Counted from the first letter of the stretch, positions 46,747 to 56,558 are shown. The stretch: DNA of 64,000 nucleotides from Afifellaceae bacterium (GCA_028284625.1 JANQRH010000016.1:1-64000); one strand, 5' to 3'. Translations and numbers: made by a program. The notes: generated by a model not told the origin, from the letters alone.

Positions 46747-47178
46747 TCATGGCGAAGGCCGGTCGGCCAGAGCGGCGACAGCGCGCGCGATCCACCCGAC
46801 CGCGCCCGCGGTCAACGGCCGCGTCAAGACATGCGCAAACGGAACGAACGCCGCCCGCGCGGCATCGTCGCCCGCGACCGGGTCGCCTTCTCCTGCGCGC
46901 GCAGCGAAGACCGTCACGCGGAAGTCCGATCCGCTTGGCCCGAATGCGCCGATCTCGACCATCGGGCCAACGGTCAGCCCGGTCTCCTCAAAAAGCTCGC
47001 GGCGGGCATTGGCCTCGGCATCCTCGCCGGGCTCCGCGCGGCCAGCGGGGAAGCTCCACAGGCCCTTGGAGGGCGCCCGCGCCCGCTCCACCATCAGCAC
47101 GGCGTCGCGTCTCAGCACGATCGTGCTGGCGCCGGCCTTTGCCTCGGTGCTGTTGCTCGTCAGCGCGCTATCGTCCAT
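46747..47178 (-). CDS. Nudix hydrolase
   Basis: A 143-residue cytoplasmic pyrophosphohydrolase. The Nudix box is complete (G-x5-E-x7-REL-x-EE-x-GL, about residues 46-68, with RELFEETGL). Length and 'WSFPAGRAEPGE' fit small ADP-ribose/NTP-type hydrolases. Substrate not predictable. It is divergent from the YedK gene, 31 bp apart. Confidence 0.92.
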   Translation of the reverse strand: MDDSALTSNSTEAKAGASTIVLRRDAVLMVERARAPSKGLWSFPAGRAEPGEDAEANARRELFEETGLTVGPMVEIGAFGPSGSDFRVTVFAARAGEGDPVAGDDAARAAFVPFAHVLTRPLTAGAVGWIARAVAALADRPSP

Positions 47179-47209
47179 CTCTTGAGCAGACCTTGATCAT
47201 CGCAAACCA

Positions 47210-47935
47210 ATGTGCGGCAGATACACCCTCATATCCAATGACGAAGCGGTGCGCCTCCTCTTCGACGTGCCGGCCTTTGACGCGCGGCTGCTTGTGCCCC
47301 GCTACAACATCGCGCCGACACAGCCGGTCGTGATCGTGCGGCAAGGCGCCAAGGGACGCGAGCTGGTGCCCATGCGCTGGGGCCTGATCCCGTGGTGGGC
47401 GAAAGACCCCAAAACCCTGCCGCTGATGATCAATGCGCGGGCTGAGAGCGTTGCCGACAAGCCAGCCTATCGCGACCCGTTCCGCTACCGCCGCTGCCTG
47501 ATCCCCGCCTCCGGCTTCTACGAATGGCAGGATCGCGGCAAAGGGCCAAAGCAACCCTACGCCATCCTGCCGACCGAGGGCGGGCTGATCGCCTTTGCCG
47601 GGCTCTGGGAAACGTGGAGCGGCCCCGACGGCAGCGAGATCGACAGCACCGTCATCGTCACCACGGACGCCAATCGGCGGCTTCAGCCGCTGCACGAACG
47701 CATGCCGGTGGTGCTTGAGCCGAAGGATTTTGAAGCGTGGCTGTCGCCGGCGACGACGCCGAAGGACGCGGCTGCGCTGCTCAAGCCGGCGCGCGAGGAT
47801 TTGCTGACGTTCAATCCGGTTTCGCTCCGCGTCAATGCGGTCGCCAATGACGATGCGGAGCTGCTTGAAGAGGCGCCACTCTTGGAGGACGCGCCGGCAA
47901 AGACCGGGCCGGACGATCAATTGCAGCTTCTTTGA
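47210..47935 (+). CDS. yedK: SOS response-associated peptidase / abasic-site shield (YedK/HMCES family)
   Basis: A 241-residue SRAP-domain protein that forms a covalent thiazolidine link with abasic sites in single-stranded DNA through Cys2. The N-terminus 'MCGRYTL' is the exact catalytic start, followed by 'RYNIAPTQPV', 'RWGLIPWWAKD', 'NARAESVADKPAYRD', 'SGFYEWQ' and 'HERMPVVLEP', where the late histidine is catalytic. No other SOS gene is near. Confidence 0.96.
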   Translation: MCGRYTLISNDEAVRLLFDVPAFDARLLVPRYNIAPTQPVVIVRQGAKGRELVPMRWGLIPWWAKDPKTLPLMINARAESVADKPAYRDPFRYRRCLIPASGFYEWQDRGKGPKQPYAILPTEGGLIAFAGLWETWSGPDGSEIDSTVIVTTDANRRLQPLHERMPVVLEPKDFEAWLSPATTPKDAAALLKPAREDLLTFNPVSLRVNAVANDDAELLEEAPLLEDAPAKTGPDDQLQLL

Positions 47936-47976
47936 GCTGCCCCTCCCCCGGGCTCGCATTTCGTGGAGACGCCGAC

Positions 47977-48594
47977 ATGTTGAGATATTTCTATGCCCCC
48001 AACACCTGCGCGCTTGCTGCCCATATCGCCTTGGAGGAAGTGGGCGCGGAGTACGAGCCCGTGCGCCTCAACTTCAAGAATGAGGACCAGAAGAAGCCGG
48101 ACTATCTGGCGATCAACCCGAAGGCGCGGGTGCCTGCTTTGGCCACCGATCGCGGCGTCCTGACGGAGACGCCTGCGATTCTCGCTTTCATCGCGCAGAG
48201 TTATCCGGACGCGAAGCTCGCACCGAGCGAACCGTTCGCGTTCGCCGAGGTCCAGGCGTTCAACAATTATCTCTGCGCGACGGTGCATGTGGCGCATGCA
48301 CATCGAATCCGTGGGGCACGCTGGGCCGATGATCCTGACGCCATTGAGGCGATGAAGCGCAAGGTGCCGGATTCCGTCGGCGCGGGCTTCGAACTGATTG
48401 AGCGCGAGATGCTTAAAGGGCCATGGGTGATGGGCGAGACCTACACGATCTCTGACCCCTATCTTTTCACGCTGGCGCGGTGGCTCAAGGCCGACGGCGT
48501 GGACGCGGCGCGCTTTCCCAAGGTGCAGGAGCACACGGCCCGAATGCGCGAACGACCCGCCGCGCAGCGCGCGCTGGAGCAGCACAAGACATAA
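47977..48594 (+). CDS. Glutathione S-transferase (beta-class-like)
   Basis: A 205-residue cytosolic protein. The thioredoxin-like N-terminal domain starts 'MLRYFYAPNTCALAAHIAL', with Cys in the 'NTCALA' position used by beta-class enzymes. 'LTETPAILAFIA' binds glutathione, and the helical C-terminal domain runs from about residue 88, with 'YTISDPYLFTLARW'. GGAG precedes the ATG at 47977. Confidence 0.92.
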   Translation: MLRYFYAPNTCALAAHIALEEVGAEYEPVRLNFKNEDQKKPDYLAINPKARVPALATDRGVLTETPAILAFIAQSYPDAKLAPSEPFAFAEVQAFNNYLCATVHVAHAHRIRGARWADDPDAIEAMKRKVPDSVGAGFELIEREMLKGPWVMGETYTISDPYLFTLARWLKADGVDAARFPKVQEHTARMRERPAAQRALEQHKT

Positions 48595-48600
48595 GGGCTC

Positions 48601-50025
48601 TTAAAGCACCCGCCCCGGATTGAGGATGGTGTTGGGGTCGAACGCCTTCTTGATGCGGCGCATCAGGTCGAGCTCGATTTCGCTTTTGACCGTCGTGAGC
48701 AGCTCGCGCTTGTAGCGGCCGATGCCGTGCTCAGCGGCGACGGAGCCGCGCAACGCCGCGACGACTTCGTAGACCGCTTCGTGCACATCCGGCGCGCGGG
48801 CGAGGAACGCCTCGCGGTCCATGTCCAGCGGCTGGCTGATGTTGAAGTGGAGGTTGCCATCGCCCATGTGGCCGAAGCCGACCACGCGACCGCCGGGGAT
48901 GACGCGGATCACGGCCTCACTTGCGCGCGCGATGAAATCGGGCACCGCGTCGAGCGGAATGGAAACGTCGTGCTTGATGGACGCGCCTTCCGGCTTCTGA
49001 ATCTCCGAAAGCGCGTGGCGCATGCGCCAGAATTGCTGCGCCTGATCCAGCGACGCCGCGATCGCCGCGTCGGCGAGAAGCTCCTGCTCCAACCCGTCGG
49101 CGAGCGCGCTTTCCACGAGCGCGGTGGCATCCGCCTCGCTGCGGCCGGACGAGAACTCCACCAGCGCATACCAAGGATGGGGCGCGGTGAGCGGGTCGCG
49201 CGCACCGGGCAGATGCTTGACCAGCATCTCAATGAGGATGCGCGGCATGAGCTCAAACGCGGTGAGCCCGGAGCCGGCCCTGTCGCGCGCCAGACGGAAG
49301 AGTTTCAGCGCGCTCTCCGGGCTGGCGAGCCCGACAAAGGCGACGGCCTGACCGCGTGGCCGGGGAAAGAGCTTGAGAACCGCCGCGGTGACGATTCCAA
49401 GCGTGCCCTCCGCGCCGATGAAGAGCTGCTTTAGATCGTAGCCGGTATTGTCCTTCAGAAGGCCACGCAGCCCGTCCCAGATCTCGCCGGTCGGCAGGAC
49501 CACCTCCAGGCCGAGCACCAGGCTCCGCGTGTTGCCATAGGCGAGCACGCCGGTGCCGCCGGCATTGGTGGAGATGTTGCCGCCGATCCGGCAGGAGCCC
49601 TGTGCACCGAGCGATAGCGGAAAGAGCATGCCGGCCTCCGCCGCAGCCTCCTGCAAGCGCTCCAGAACGACCCCGGCCTCCGCCACGATCGTGCCGCCGG
49701 CGGCGTCGATGGCGCGGATCGCATCGAGGCGCTCCGTGGACAAGAGCAATTCGCGCCCGCTTTGGTCCGGCGTCTGGCCGCCGACCAGCCCGGTGTTGCC
49801 GCCCTGCGGGACGATCGGCGTGCCGGTTTCATTGGCAAGCCGCAGAATGGCGGCGATCTCGGTGGCGGAGCCGGGCCTGACAACGGCCGGCGATCGGCCG
49901 TGATAGAGGTCGCGAGGCTCCGTCAGATAAGGCGCTTTGTCGGCATCGGCGGTCAGCACATGGCGCTCGCCGACGATCGCGGCGAGGCGCGCCAGTAGGT
50001 CCTGTGAAGCGCCAGCAAAGCCCAT
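48601..50025 (-). CDS. FAD-linked D-2-hydroxyacid dehydrogenase (GlcD/D2HGDH-like)
   Basis: A 474-residue flavoenzyme of the FAD_binding_4 plus FAD-oxidase_C group. The FAD-binding core shows 'VPQGGNTGLVGGQ' and 'LGAQGSCRIGGNISTNAGGT', then 'GAEGTLGIVTAAVLKLFPRP'; the metal/substrate domain has 'GHMGDGNLHFN' and 'AEHGIGRYKRELL'. Members oxidise D-lactate, glycolate or D-2-hydroxyglutarate; the single-gene context favours D-2-hydroxyglutarate or D-lactate but does not settle it. It ends six bases from the convergent GST stop. Confidence 0.9.
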   Translation of the reverse strand: MGFAGASQDLLARLAAIVGERHVLTADADKAPYLTEPRDLYHGRSPAVVRPGSATEIAAILRLANETGTPIVPQGGNTGLVGGQTPDQSGRELLLSTERLDAIRAIDAAGGTIVAEAGVVLERLQEAAAEAGMLFPLSLGAQGSCRIGGNISTNAGGTGVLAYGNTRSLVLGLEVVLPTGEIWDGLRGLLKDNTGYDLKQLFIGAEGTLGIVTAAVLKLFPRPRGQAVAFVGLASPESALKLFRLARDRAGSGLTAFELMPRILIEMLVKHLPGARDPLTAPHPWYALVEFSSGRSEADATALVESALADGLEQELLADAAIAASLDQAQQFWRMRHALSEIQKPEGASIKHDVSIPLDAVPDFIARASEAVIRVIPGGRVVGFGHMGDGNLHFNISQPLDMDREAFLARAPDVHEAVYEVVAALRGSVAAEHGIGRYKRELLTTVKSEIELDLMRRIKKAFDPNTILNPGRVL

Positions 50026-50033
50026 GGCTCCCC

Positions 50034-50137
50034 TAGAGCGCTGTCGCGTTTAGTTGAAATCGCGCCAACGCTCTATCTCTTTGTTGGAGCATGATCTTAT
50101 CCGAAAACCGGTTTCCACTTTTCGGGATCATGCTCTA
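50034..50137. repeat. RIME-like intergenic repeat, copy 2
   Basis: About 104 bp, bounded by TAGAGCG and CATGCTCTA, with the two-hairpin design of the copy at 46121-46221 (GCATGATC...GGGATCATGC in the second half). It lies between the divergent FAD oxidase and FabI genes, so it may separate their promoters. Confidence 0.82.
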
Positions 50138-50240
50138 GGCGATGACGCCGACCGCGTCGAGGCGGCTTGATTGCGGGGGAAGGCGCGTGCCATTAGCCAC
50201 CCTTGGGCCGGAATCGCGGCTCGCGTCAGAGATGGGCAGG

Positions 50241-51059
50241 ATGGACGCGTCGATCAGCGGAGTGATGCAAGGCAAGCGCGGCCTCGTCATGGGCGTCGCC
50301 AACAATCGCTCGCTCGCCTGGGGGATTGCCTCGGCGGCGCGTCAGGCGGGCGCTGAGCTCGCCTTCACCTATCAGGGCGAGGCGCTGAAGAAGCGCGTGG
50401 AACCGCTTGCCGCGACGCTCGACGCCCATGTCGCCGGGCATTGCGACGTGACCGACGGCGCCAGCATGGATGCGGTGTTCGACAACATTCGCGCGCATTG
50501 GGGCGGCCTGGACTTCCTCGTCCATGCCATCGCCTTCTCCGACAAGGACGAACTGACCGGCCGCTATGTCGACACGACGGAAGAGAACTTCCGCAAGACG
50601 ATGGACATCTCCTGCTATTCGCTGACGGCACTCACGCAGCGCGCAGAGCCGCTGATGGCGGATGGCGGGTCGATCCTGACGCTCACCTATTACGGCGCGG
50701 AAAAGGTGATGCCGCATTACAACGTCATGGGCGTCGCTAAGGCGGCACTTGAGGCGAGCCTGCGCTATCTCGCCGTCGATCTCGGCCCGAAGAACATCCG
50801 CGTCAATGCCATCTCCGCCGGGCCGATCAAGACGCTTGCCGCGTCCGGCATCGGCGACTTCCGCTATATCTTGAAGTGGAACGAATACAACGCGCCGCTC
50901 CGCCGCACGGTGACGATTGAGGATGTCGGCCGGTCTGCCGTGTTTCTCCTCTCCGACCTCGGCGCCGGCGTCACCGGCGAGGTGCTCCACGTCGACGCCG
51001 GCTACCACGTGGTCGGCATGAAGGCGGTCGACGCACCGGATATTTCGACGGTGGATTGA
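50241..51059 (+). CDS. fabI: Enoyl-[acyl-carrier-protein] reductase (NADH)
   Basis: A 272-residue cytoplasmic short-chain reductase for the last step of fatty-acid elongation. 'MGVANNRSLAWGIA' binds NAD, and the catalytic Tyr and Lys are in 'HYNVMGVAKAALE' (YX6K). 'INAISAGPIKTLAASGIGDF' is the substrate loop. Two ATGs (50232 and 50241) are possible; 50241 gives the usual spacing to 'GKRGLVMG'. FabI is the target of triclosan in other bacteria. Confidence 0.96.
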   Translation: MDASISGVMQGKRGLVMGVANNRSLAWGIASAARQAGAELAFTYQGEALKKRVEPLAATLDAHVAGHCDVTDGASMDAVFDNIRAHWGGLDFLVHAIAFSDKDELTGRYVDTTEENFRKTMDISCYSLTALTQRAEPLMADGGSILTLTYYGAEKVMPHYNVMGVAKAALEASLRYLAVDLGPKNIRVNAISAGPIKTLAASGIGDFRYILKWNEYNAPLRRTVTIEDVGRSAVFLLSDLGAGVTGEVLHVDAGYHVVGMKAVDAPDISTVD

Positions 51060-51078
51060 GGAGGCGCGACGGGCGCCC

Positions 51079-52071
51079 TCACCCGATCTCCGCCACCACA
51101 CGGCCGCGCACCTGGCCCTCGGCGATCTTCTCGGCCGTCTCCTTGATCTGATCGAAGCCTATGGTCGTGGTCATCGCGGCCAGCTTGTCGCGATCGAGGT
51201 CAAGCGCCAGCCGCGCCCACGCCGCTTCGCGATCGGCCCGCTTCACGAAGACGCTGTTGATGCCGATGAGCGACACGCCGCGCAGGATGAACGGCGCCAC
51301 CGATGTCGGCAGGTCCATGCCGGCGGCATTGCCGCAGGCGGCGACCGCGCCGTTCGATTGGGTCATGGCAATGACGTTGGCCAATATCTTCGAGCCGACC
51401 GTGTCGACCGCACCGGCCCAGCGCTCCTTGTCGAGCATCTTGGCGTCGCCCGACAATTCGTCACGGCCGATGATTTCCGCGGCACCGAGATCGGTGAGAT
51501 AAGCGTGCTCCGCTTCGCGGCCTGTGACGGCGATGACGTGAAAGCCGAGCTTCTTCAGGATCGCGACTGCGACGGAGCCGACGCCGCCGGCGGCACCCGT
51601 TACCACGACCGGGCCGGTTTCGGGCGTCACGCCGTGGCGCTCCAACGCCATGACACAAAGCATGGCCGTATAGCCGGCCGTGCCGATCGCCATCGTTTCC
51701 GCGGATGTGATGTCAGCGGGCTTCCTGATCAGCCACGCGCCCTTGACCCGCGCCAGGCCGGCATAGCCGCCCAGATGCGTCTCGCCGACGCCCCAGCCGT
51801 TGAGGATCACATCGTCGCCGGGCTTGAAGTCCGGATCGTCGGAACTGACCACCTCGCCGCAAAAGTCGATGCCAGGGATCATCGGCCAGCGGCGCACCAC
51901 CGGCAGCTTTCCGGTAATCGCCAGCCCATCCTTGTAGTTGACCGTGGAGTGGCGCACGCGGACGACGACATCGCCCTCCATCAGCTCGTCGAGCGTCATG
52001 TCGCGGATGGCGACCGACTGCTTTTTGTCGGCGTCGCGGTCGACGACCAGGGCTTTGAAGGTTTCGGGCAT
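51079..52071 (-). CDS. acuI: Acrylyl-CoA reductase-like zinc-free MDR oxidoreductase (AcuI/YhdH)
   Basis: A 330-residue NADPH-dependent quinone-oxidoreductase-like enzyme. 'FKALVVDRDADKKQSVAIRDM', 'STVNYKDGLAITGK', 'PGIDFCGEVV', 'GTAGYTAMLCVMALE', 'VTGAAGGVGSVAVAIL' and 'GVSLIGINSV' match the AcuI/YhdH branch, which reduces acryloyl-CoA to propionyl-CoA. No other dimethylsulfoniopropionate gene is near, so a general detoxification role is as likely. Confidence 0.9.
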   Translation of the reverse strand: MPETFKALVVDRDADKKQSVAIRDMTLDELMEGDVVVRVRHSTVNYKDGLAITGKLPVVRRWPMIPGIDFCGEVVSSDDPDFKPGDDVILNGWGVGETHLGGYAGLARVKGAWLIRKPADITSAETMAIGTAGYTAMLCVMALERHGVTPETGPVVVTGAAGGVGSVAVAILKKLGFHVIAVTGREAEHAYLTDLGAAEIIGRDELSGDAKMLDKERWAGAVDTVGSKILANVIAMTQSNGAVAACGNAAGMDLPTSVAPFILRGVSLIGINSVFVKRADREAAWARLALDLDRDKLAAMTTTIGFDQIKETAEKIAEGQVRGRVVAEIG

Positions 52072-52178
52072 GCGGCTCTCCCTTGCGGCATGCCTTCATG
52101 GCCTGCCACGCGCAGAATGTCATCCGGGAAGCCGGCATTCCTGTTTTGTTGTCCCAGTTCGGCCGGATGGCTGTCTTC

Positions 52179-52324
52179 AACCCTCCCCTTGAGGGAGGGT
52201 CGAAAGCGGCTTGCCGCTTTCGGGGAGGGGTGAGTTTGGGCGCACAGCGGCAGGGCCGTTCCCCCCTCCCGGAGTTTGCATCGGCTTCGCCTCGGAAACT
52301 CCGACCTCCCCTCAAGGGGGAGGT
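52179..52324. repeat. Inverted-repeat element with internal hairpins
   Basis: About 146 bp bounded by AACCCTCCCCTTGAGG and CCTCAAGGGGGAGGTT. Inside is a perfect 10-bp hairpin CGAAAGCGGC-TT-GCCGCTTTCG (52201-52222) and a second, GGAGTTT...AAACTCC. It lies between the MFS gene and acuI (same strand). No sequence like the RIME or the composite repeat; a separate family, seen once here. Confidence 0.7.
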
Positions 52325-52338
52325 TATCGCGCGCATCG

Positions 52339-53571
52339 CTAAGCCGTCGCGGCCGCCTCGTATGCCGGGCGTTCCTGGATCGGCCAGTGGACCAACGCGG
52401 CGAAGATGCCCAGCGCGACGCCGAGCCACCACACCACATCGTAGGAGCCGGTCTGGTCGTAGAGCCGCCCGCCGAGCCACACGCCCAGAAACGCGCCGAC
52501 CTGGTGGGAGAAGAACACGATCCCCATCAGCATGCCGAGGTGTTTTGGGCCGAACATGATGGCGACCAGCCCGGAGGTCGGCGGCACGGTGGAAAGCCAC
52601 AACAGCCCGATCAGCGCGGAAAACAACAGCACCGTCACCGGCGTTGCCGGTAGCAGCACGAAGATGGTGATCGCCACGGCGCGCGAGAGATAGATCAGCG
52701 CCAGGAAGATCGGCTTGGAATGCCGTTGGCCGATCACGCCCGACGCCAGCGAACCGATGACGTTGAAGAGCCCGATCAGCGCCAGCGCCCAGGCGCCGAT
52801 CCGCGGGTCGAGCCCCTTATCGACGATGTAGGGCGGCAGGTGCGTGGTGATGAAGGCCACGTGGAAGCCGCAGACGAAAAAGCCCGCCGTCAGGAGAAGG
52901 TAGCTTCTGTGCGCGAAGGCCTCGCTTAGCGCCTGCCGCATGGTCTGGTCGCGGACTTTTTGCGCATGCAAGTTGGGGCGGCCGGCGAGCGCCAAGGCCA
53001 GCACCGGAATGGCGAGCATGATCACCGCCATGATGATGAGCGCCTCGGACCATCCGAAATTCTGGATCATCGCCTGCCCGAATGGCGCGAACAAAAACTG
53101 CCCCATTGAGCCTGCCGCCGTGCCGACGCCGAAGACGATGGACTGGCGCTCAGGCGGCACGCGACGACCGAAGGCGGCAAGCACGATGGTGAACGAAGCG
53201 GCCGCCATGCCGGTGCCGATCATCAGGCCGGCTGAGACATTGAGCCAGAGCGGATCGGGCGCCCATGCCATCAGCGCCAGCCCGGCGGCATAGACGAGGC
53301 CGCCACCGGCGAGCACCCGGCCGGAGCCGTATCGGTCGGCGATAGCGCCGGCGATCGGCTGGCCCATCCCCCAGATGATGTTCTGGATGGCGATGGAGAG
53401 CGCAAAGATCTCGCGGCTCCACTCGCGCGCCTCAGTCATCGGCGCCAAGAAGAGGCCCATGATGGAGCGCGGGCCGAAGGAGAGAAACGAGATCAGGCAG
53501 CCGGCGACGATCACCAAAGGCAGGGCAACGGCGAGGGCGCTCGTGGGTGCGGGCTGCGCTGTGCGCGACAT
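52339..53571 (-). CDS. MFS transporter
   Basis: A 410-residue membrane protein with twelve predicted helices. The conserved loop-2 motif is 'GAIADRYGSGRVLAGG', and the second half starts 'LLTAGFFVCGFHVAFITTHLPPYI'. The sequence is of the MFS_1 oxalate:formate/monocarboxylate-like group. Substrate unknown. It is upstream of acuI on the same strand. Confidence 0.92.
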   Translation of the reverse strand: MSRTAQPAPTSALAVALPLVIVAGCLISFLSFGPRSIMGLFLAPMTEAREWSREIFALSIAIQNIIWGMGQPIAGAIADRYGSGRVLAGGGLVYAAGLALMAWAPDPLWLNVSAGLMIGTGMAAASFTIVLAAFGRRVPPERQSIVFGVGTAAGSMGQFLFAPFGQAMIQNFGWSEALIIMAVIMLAIPVLALALAGRPNLHAQKVRDQTMRQALSEAFAHRSYLLLTAGFFVCGFHVAFITTHLPPYIVDKGLDPRIGAWALALIGLFNVIGSLASGVIGQRHSKPIFLALIYLSRAVAITIFVLLPATPVTVLLFSALIGLLWLSTVPPTSGLVAIMFGPKHLGMLMGIVFFSHQVGAFLGVWLGGRLYDQTGSYDVVWWLGVALGIFAALVHWPIQERPAYEAAATA

Positions 53572-53777
53572 GCAGTTTCGACTTCTGTGAGGTCTGTCAG
53601 AAGAAGCGACTCTTATCGCGGATATTGCCGGCTGGCGCGTTCAACTTTTTCACCGCCCGCTTCAATGTCATTGATGATTGCGCGATGCTGGATAACCCAT
53701 GCGAATCGGCTTGAAATGGCAATGTGACAGCCCTATGTAGTGCTCGACCGGCATCGGCCGGTTTTCTTTGAACCCTC

Positions 53778-53798
53778 TTATGCTCACATTGAGCATAA
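53778..53798. promoter_or_regulatory. Palindromic operator candidate upstream of nadA
   Basis: A 21-bp near-ideal palindrome, TTATGCTC-N5-GAGCATAA, with perfect 8-bp arms, 18 bases before the nadA start codon. Such a site close to the start suggests repression of nadABC. The NadQ/NrtR-like regulator at 38682-39695 is a likely binder (inference). Confidence 0.7.
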
Positions 53799-53816
53799 TT
53801 TCCGAGGGAGTGACGA

Positions 53817-54890
53817 ATGACTTATCTGCAAGGCCCCGAGGCAGAGACTATCGCGCACGCCGAAGCGCATGACCGCTTCCCGGTGCTGCCCATGCCCGAC
53901 CTCTCCTACACACCGGAGGTGGCGGAGGCGACGGCGCCGATCTACGCCAAGGTCCGGCACGTGATCCCGTCGATCGAGTGGCCCTCCTTCGCGCCGACGA
54001 TCCACGCGATCAACAACATCAAGAAGCAGCGGAACGCCGTCATCCTGGCGCACAATTATCAGACGCCGGAGATCTTTCACGGCGTCGCCGATATCGTCGG
54101 CGACTCCCTGCAGCTTGCGCAGGAGGCGGCGGAGAGCGACGCGGAGGTCATCGTCCAGTGCGGCGTGCACTTCATGGCCGAGACGTCGAAGCTGCTCTGC
54201 CCCGACAAGGTCGTGCTCATTCCCGACAGCCGGGCTGGGTGCTCGCTTGCCGCCTCCATCACCGGCGCCGACGTGCGGCGGCTGCGCGAGGCCTATCCGG
54301 GCGCGCCGGTGGTCGCCTATGTCAACACGTCGGCGGAGGTGAAGGCAGAGGTCGACATTTGCTGCACGTCGTCCAATGCGGTGGAGGTCGTTGAGTCGCT
54401 TGGTGCTAAGCGCGTCATCTTCCTGCCCGACCAATATCTCGCCAAGTGGGTCGCCTCGCAGACGGACGTTGAGATCATCGCCTGGCATGGCGCCTGCGAA
54501 GTACATGAGCGCTTCACCGGCGCGGAGCTCAGCGCCTATCGCGAGGCCGATCCGGGGCTCAAGATCATCGCGCATCCGGAGTGCCCGCCCGATGTCCTGG
54601 CGGAGGCCGATTTCACCGGCTCCACCGCCAAGATGATCAAGTGGGTCGCCGACGAGCATCCGGAAAAGGTGCTGATGGTCACCGAGTGCTCCATGGCGGA
54701 CAACGTGGCCGCGGAGGCGCCAGGCGTGGAATTCGTGCGGCCGTGCAATCTCTGCCCGCACATGAAGCGCATTCAGCTCCCCAAGATCCTCGACTCGCTT
54801 CTTTTCATGAAGGAGGAGGTGCAGATCGATCCGCTGATCGCCGCCAAGGCGCGCCGAAGCGTCGAGCGCATGGTCAATTTGAAGAGCTAA
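53817..54890 (+). CDS. nadA: Quinolinate synthase
   Basis: A 357-residue [4Fe-4S] enzyme that condenses iminoaspartate with dihydroxyacetone phosphate to quinolinate. Fe-S ligands are in the expected places: Cys115 in '[15 protein letters not shown]', Cys227 in '[11 protein letters not shown]' and Cys310 (with Cys313) in '[10 protein letters not shown]'. 'AHNYQTPEI' and 'CTSSNAV' are also typical. GAGGGAG precedes the ATG. First gene of nadA-nadB-nadC, with the palindrome just upstream. Confidence 0.97.
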   Translation: MTYLQGPEAETIAHAEAHDRFPVLPMPDLSYTPEVAEATAPIYAKVRHVIPSIEWPSFAPTIHAINNIKKQRNAVILAHNYQTPEIFHGVADIVGDSLQLAQEAAESDAEVIVQCGVHFMAETSKLLCPDKVVLIPDSRAGCSLAASITGADVRRLREAYPGAPVVAYVNTSAEVKAEVDICCTSSNAVEVVESLGAKRVIFLPDQYLAKWVASQTDVEIIAWHGACEVHERFTGAELSAYREADPGLKIIAHPECPPDVLAEADFTGSTAKMIKWVADEHPEKVLMVTECSMADNVAAEAPGVEFVRPCNLCPHMKRIQLPKILDSLLFMKEEVQIDPLIAAKARRSVERMVNLKS

Positions 54891-54953
54891 TGGGCGGCGT
54901 GAAAAGACGCCGCTTGACCGGGTTGCACCGCCCTTGAGCCTACTGCCCCTTCA

Positions 54954-56558
54954 ATGAGCCCCTCCCCCTTTCCGCCGCAATCCTGGGACGGCATTGACGA
55001 CGTGGTCATCGTCGGCGGCGGGCTCGCCGGACTCTTCTGTGCGCTGAAGCTCAGCCCACGCCCGGTGACGGTGATCTCCGGCGCGCCGATCGGCGAAGGC
55101 GCGTCGTCGGCCTGGGCACAGGGCGGCATTGCCGCGGCGATCGGCACCGGCGACACGGTGAAGAGCCATCTCGCCGACACCATCGCCGCCGGCGCCGGTT
55201 TGGTCGACCAGCGTGTGGCGCTTGGCATGGTGGAAGAAGCGGCCGACCGCATCCACGATCTCCTCGATTACGGCGTTCCGTTCGACCGCGACCTGGAAGG
55301 CGCGCTGAAGCTGTCGCGCGAGGCGGCGCATTCCACCAAGCGCATCGTTCATGTCGGCGGCGACATGGCGGGGGCTGCAATCATGGCGGCGCTTGCAGCG
55401 GCGGTCAGGCGCACGCCGTCGATCCGCGTCATGGAAGGCTTTGTGGCCGAACAGCTTCGCACCGAGGGGCCTTACGTGACTGGGCTCGTCGTGCGCGACC
55501 GCCGCGGCGGCCTTTCGGCCCGCATGCTCCTGTCCACCCGCGCCGTGGTGCTCGCCTCCGGCGGCGTCGGGCATCTTTATGCGCTCACCACCAATCCGCC
55601 GGAAGCGTGCGGCGAAGGCCTTGCCATGGCGGCGAGCGCCGGCGCGCTGGTCGCCGATGCGGAGTTCGTGCAGTTCCACCCGACCGCCGTCGATATCGGC
55701 CACGACCCGGCCCCGCTCGCCACGGAGGCGCTGCGCGGAGAAGGGGCGATCATCGTCGATGGCAGCGGCCATCGTTTCATGCGCGATCACCATCCCGATG
55801 CCGAGCTTGCGCCGCGCGACATCGTCGCGCGCGCCGTGCATGAGGCCAAGGTCTCCGGCCGCGGCGCCTTTCTCGATTGCCGCGAGGCCATTGGCGCGCG
55901 ATTTGCCGAGGCGTTTCCCACCGTTCATGCCGCATGCATGGCGGCGGGCATCGACCCTGCAACGCAGCCGATCCCGATTGCGCCGGCCGCGCACTATCAC
56001 ATGGGCGGCGTCCATGTGGACGGCGCCGGGCGTACGTCGCTGGACGGTCTTTGGGGCTGCGGCGAGGTGGCAAGCACCGGCGCGCACGGTGCGAACCGGC
56101 TTGCCTCCAATTCGCTGCTGGAGGCGGTGGTCTTTGCCGCGCGCGCCGCAGAGGACATTCAGGGACTTCTGCCGAACCACAAGGTGACGCCGTGGCGCGG
56201 CTCTGCGGAGGGCGACGCGCCGACCGGGCCGGAGGCGGACACCGACGCCATGCGCGGGCTGCGCACGACGATGAGCCAGCATGTGGGCGTGGTGCGCGAC
56301 GCTGCGGGGCTGAACGAAGCGCTCGCCAAAATCCAACAGCTCGCCACGCGGCCGCACGGTCCGCAGGTGTGCAACGCGTTGGCGGCAGCGAAGCTGATCG
56401 CGGCGGCAGCGCTTCAGCGTGCGGAAAGCCGCGGCGGGCATTTTCGGAGCGATTATCCCGACAGCGATCCAGGCCGGGCGGCACGGACCTTCATGACGCT
56501 CGCCGATGCGGACCGCTTGGCCGAAGCAGCAGTTCCGGCGCTTGAGCTTGCCTCATGA
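54954..56558 (+). CDS. nadB: L-aspartate oxidase
   Basis: A 534-residue FAD flavoprotein that oxidises L-aspartate to iminoaspartate for NadA. FAD motif '[16 protein letters not shown]', '[14 protein letters not shown]', catalytic-region '[11 protein letters not shown]', '[12 protein letters not shown]', and '[21 protein letters not shown]' are all present. Length is normal. It follows nadA by 63 bp and overlaps nadC by four bases. Confidence 0.97.
   Translation: MSPSPFPPQSWDGIDDVVIVGGGLAGLFCALKLSPRPVTVISGAPIGEGASSAWAQGGIAAAIGTGDTVKSHLADTIAAGAGLVDQRVALGMVEEAADRIHDLLDYGVPFDRDLEGALKLSREAAHSTKRIVHVGGDMAGAAIMAALAAAVRRTPSIRVMEGFVAEQLRTEGPYVTGLVVRDRRGGLSARMLLSTRAVVLASGGVGHLYALTTNPPEACGEGLAMAASAGALVADAEFVQFHPTAVDIGHDPAPLATEALRGEGAIIVDGSGHRFMRDHHPDAELAPRDIVARAVHEAKVSGRGAFLDCREAIGARFAEAFPTVHAACMAAGIDPATQPIPIAPAAHYHMGGVHVDGAGRTSLDGLWGCGEVASTGAHGANRLASNSLLEAVVFAARAAEDIQGLLPNHKVTPWRGSAEGDAPTGPEADTDAMRGLRTTMSQHVGVVRDAAGLNEALAKIQQLATRPHGPQVCNALAAAKLIAAAALQRAESRGGHFRSDYPDSDPGRAARTFMTLADADRLAEAAVPALELAS

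Noticed and set aside
54951-56441. A 496-codon minus-strand frame opposite nadB
   Set aside because: Antisense shadow of a high-GC gene; nadB is unmistakable and sits in a nadA-nadB-nadC operon.
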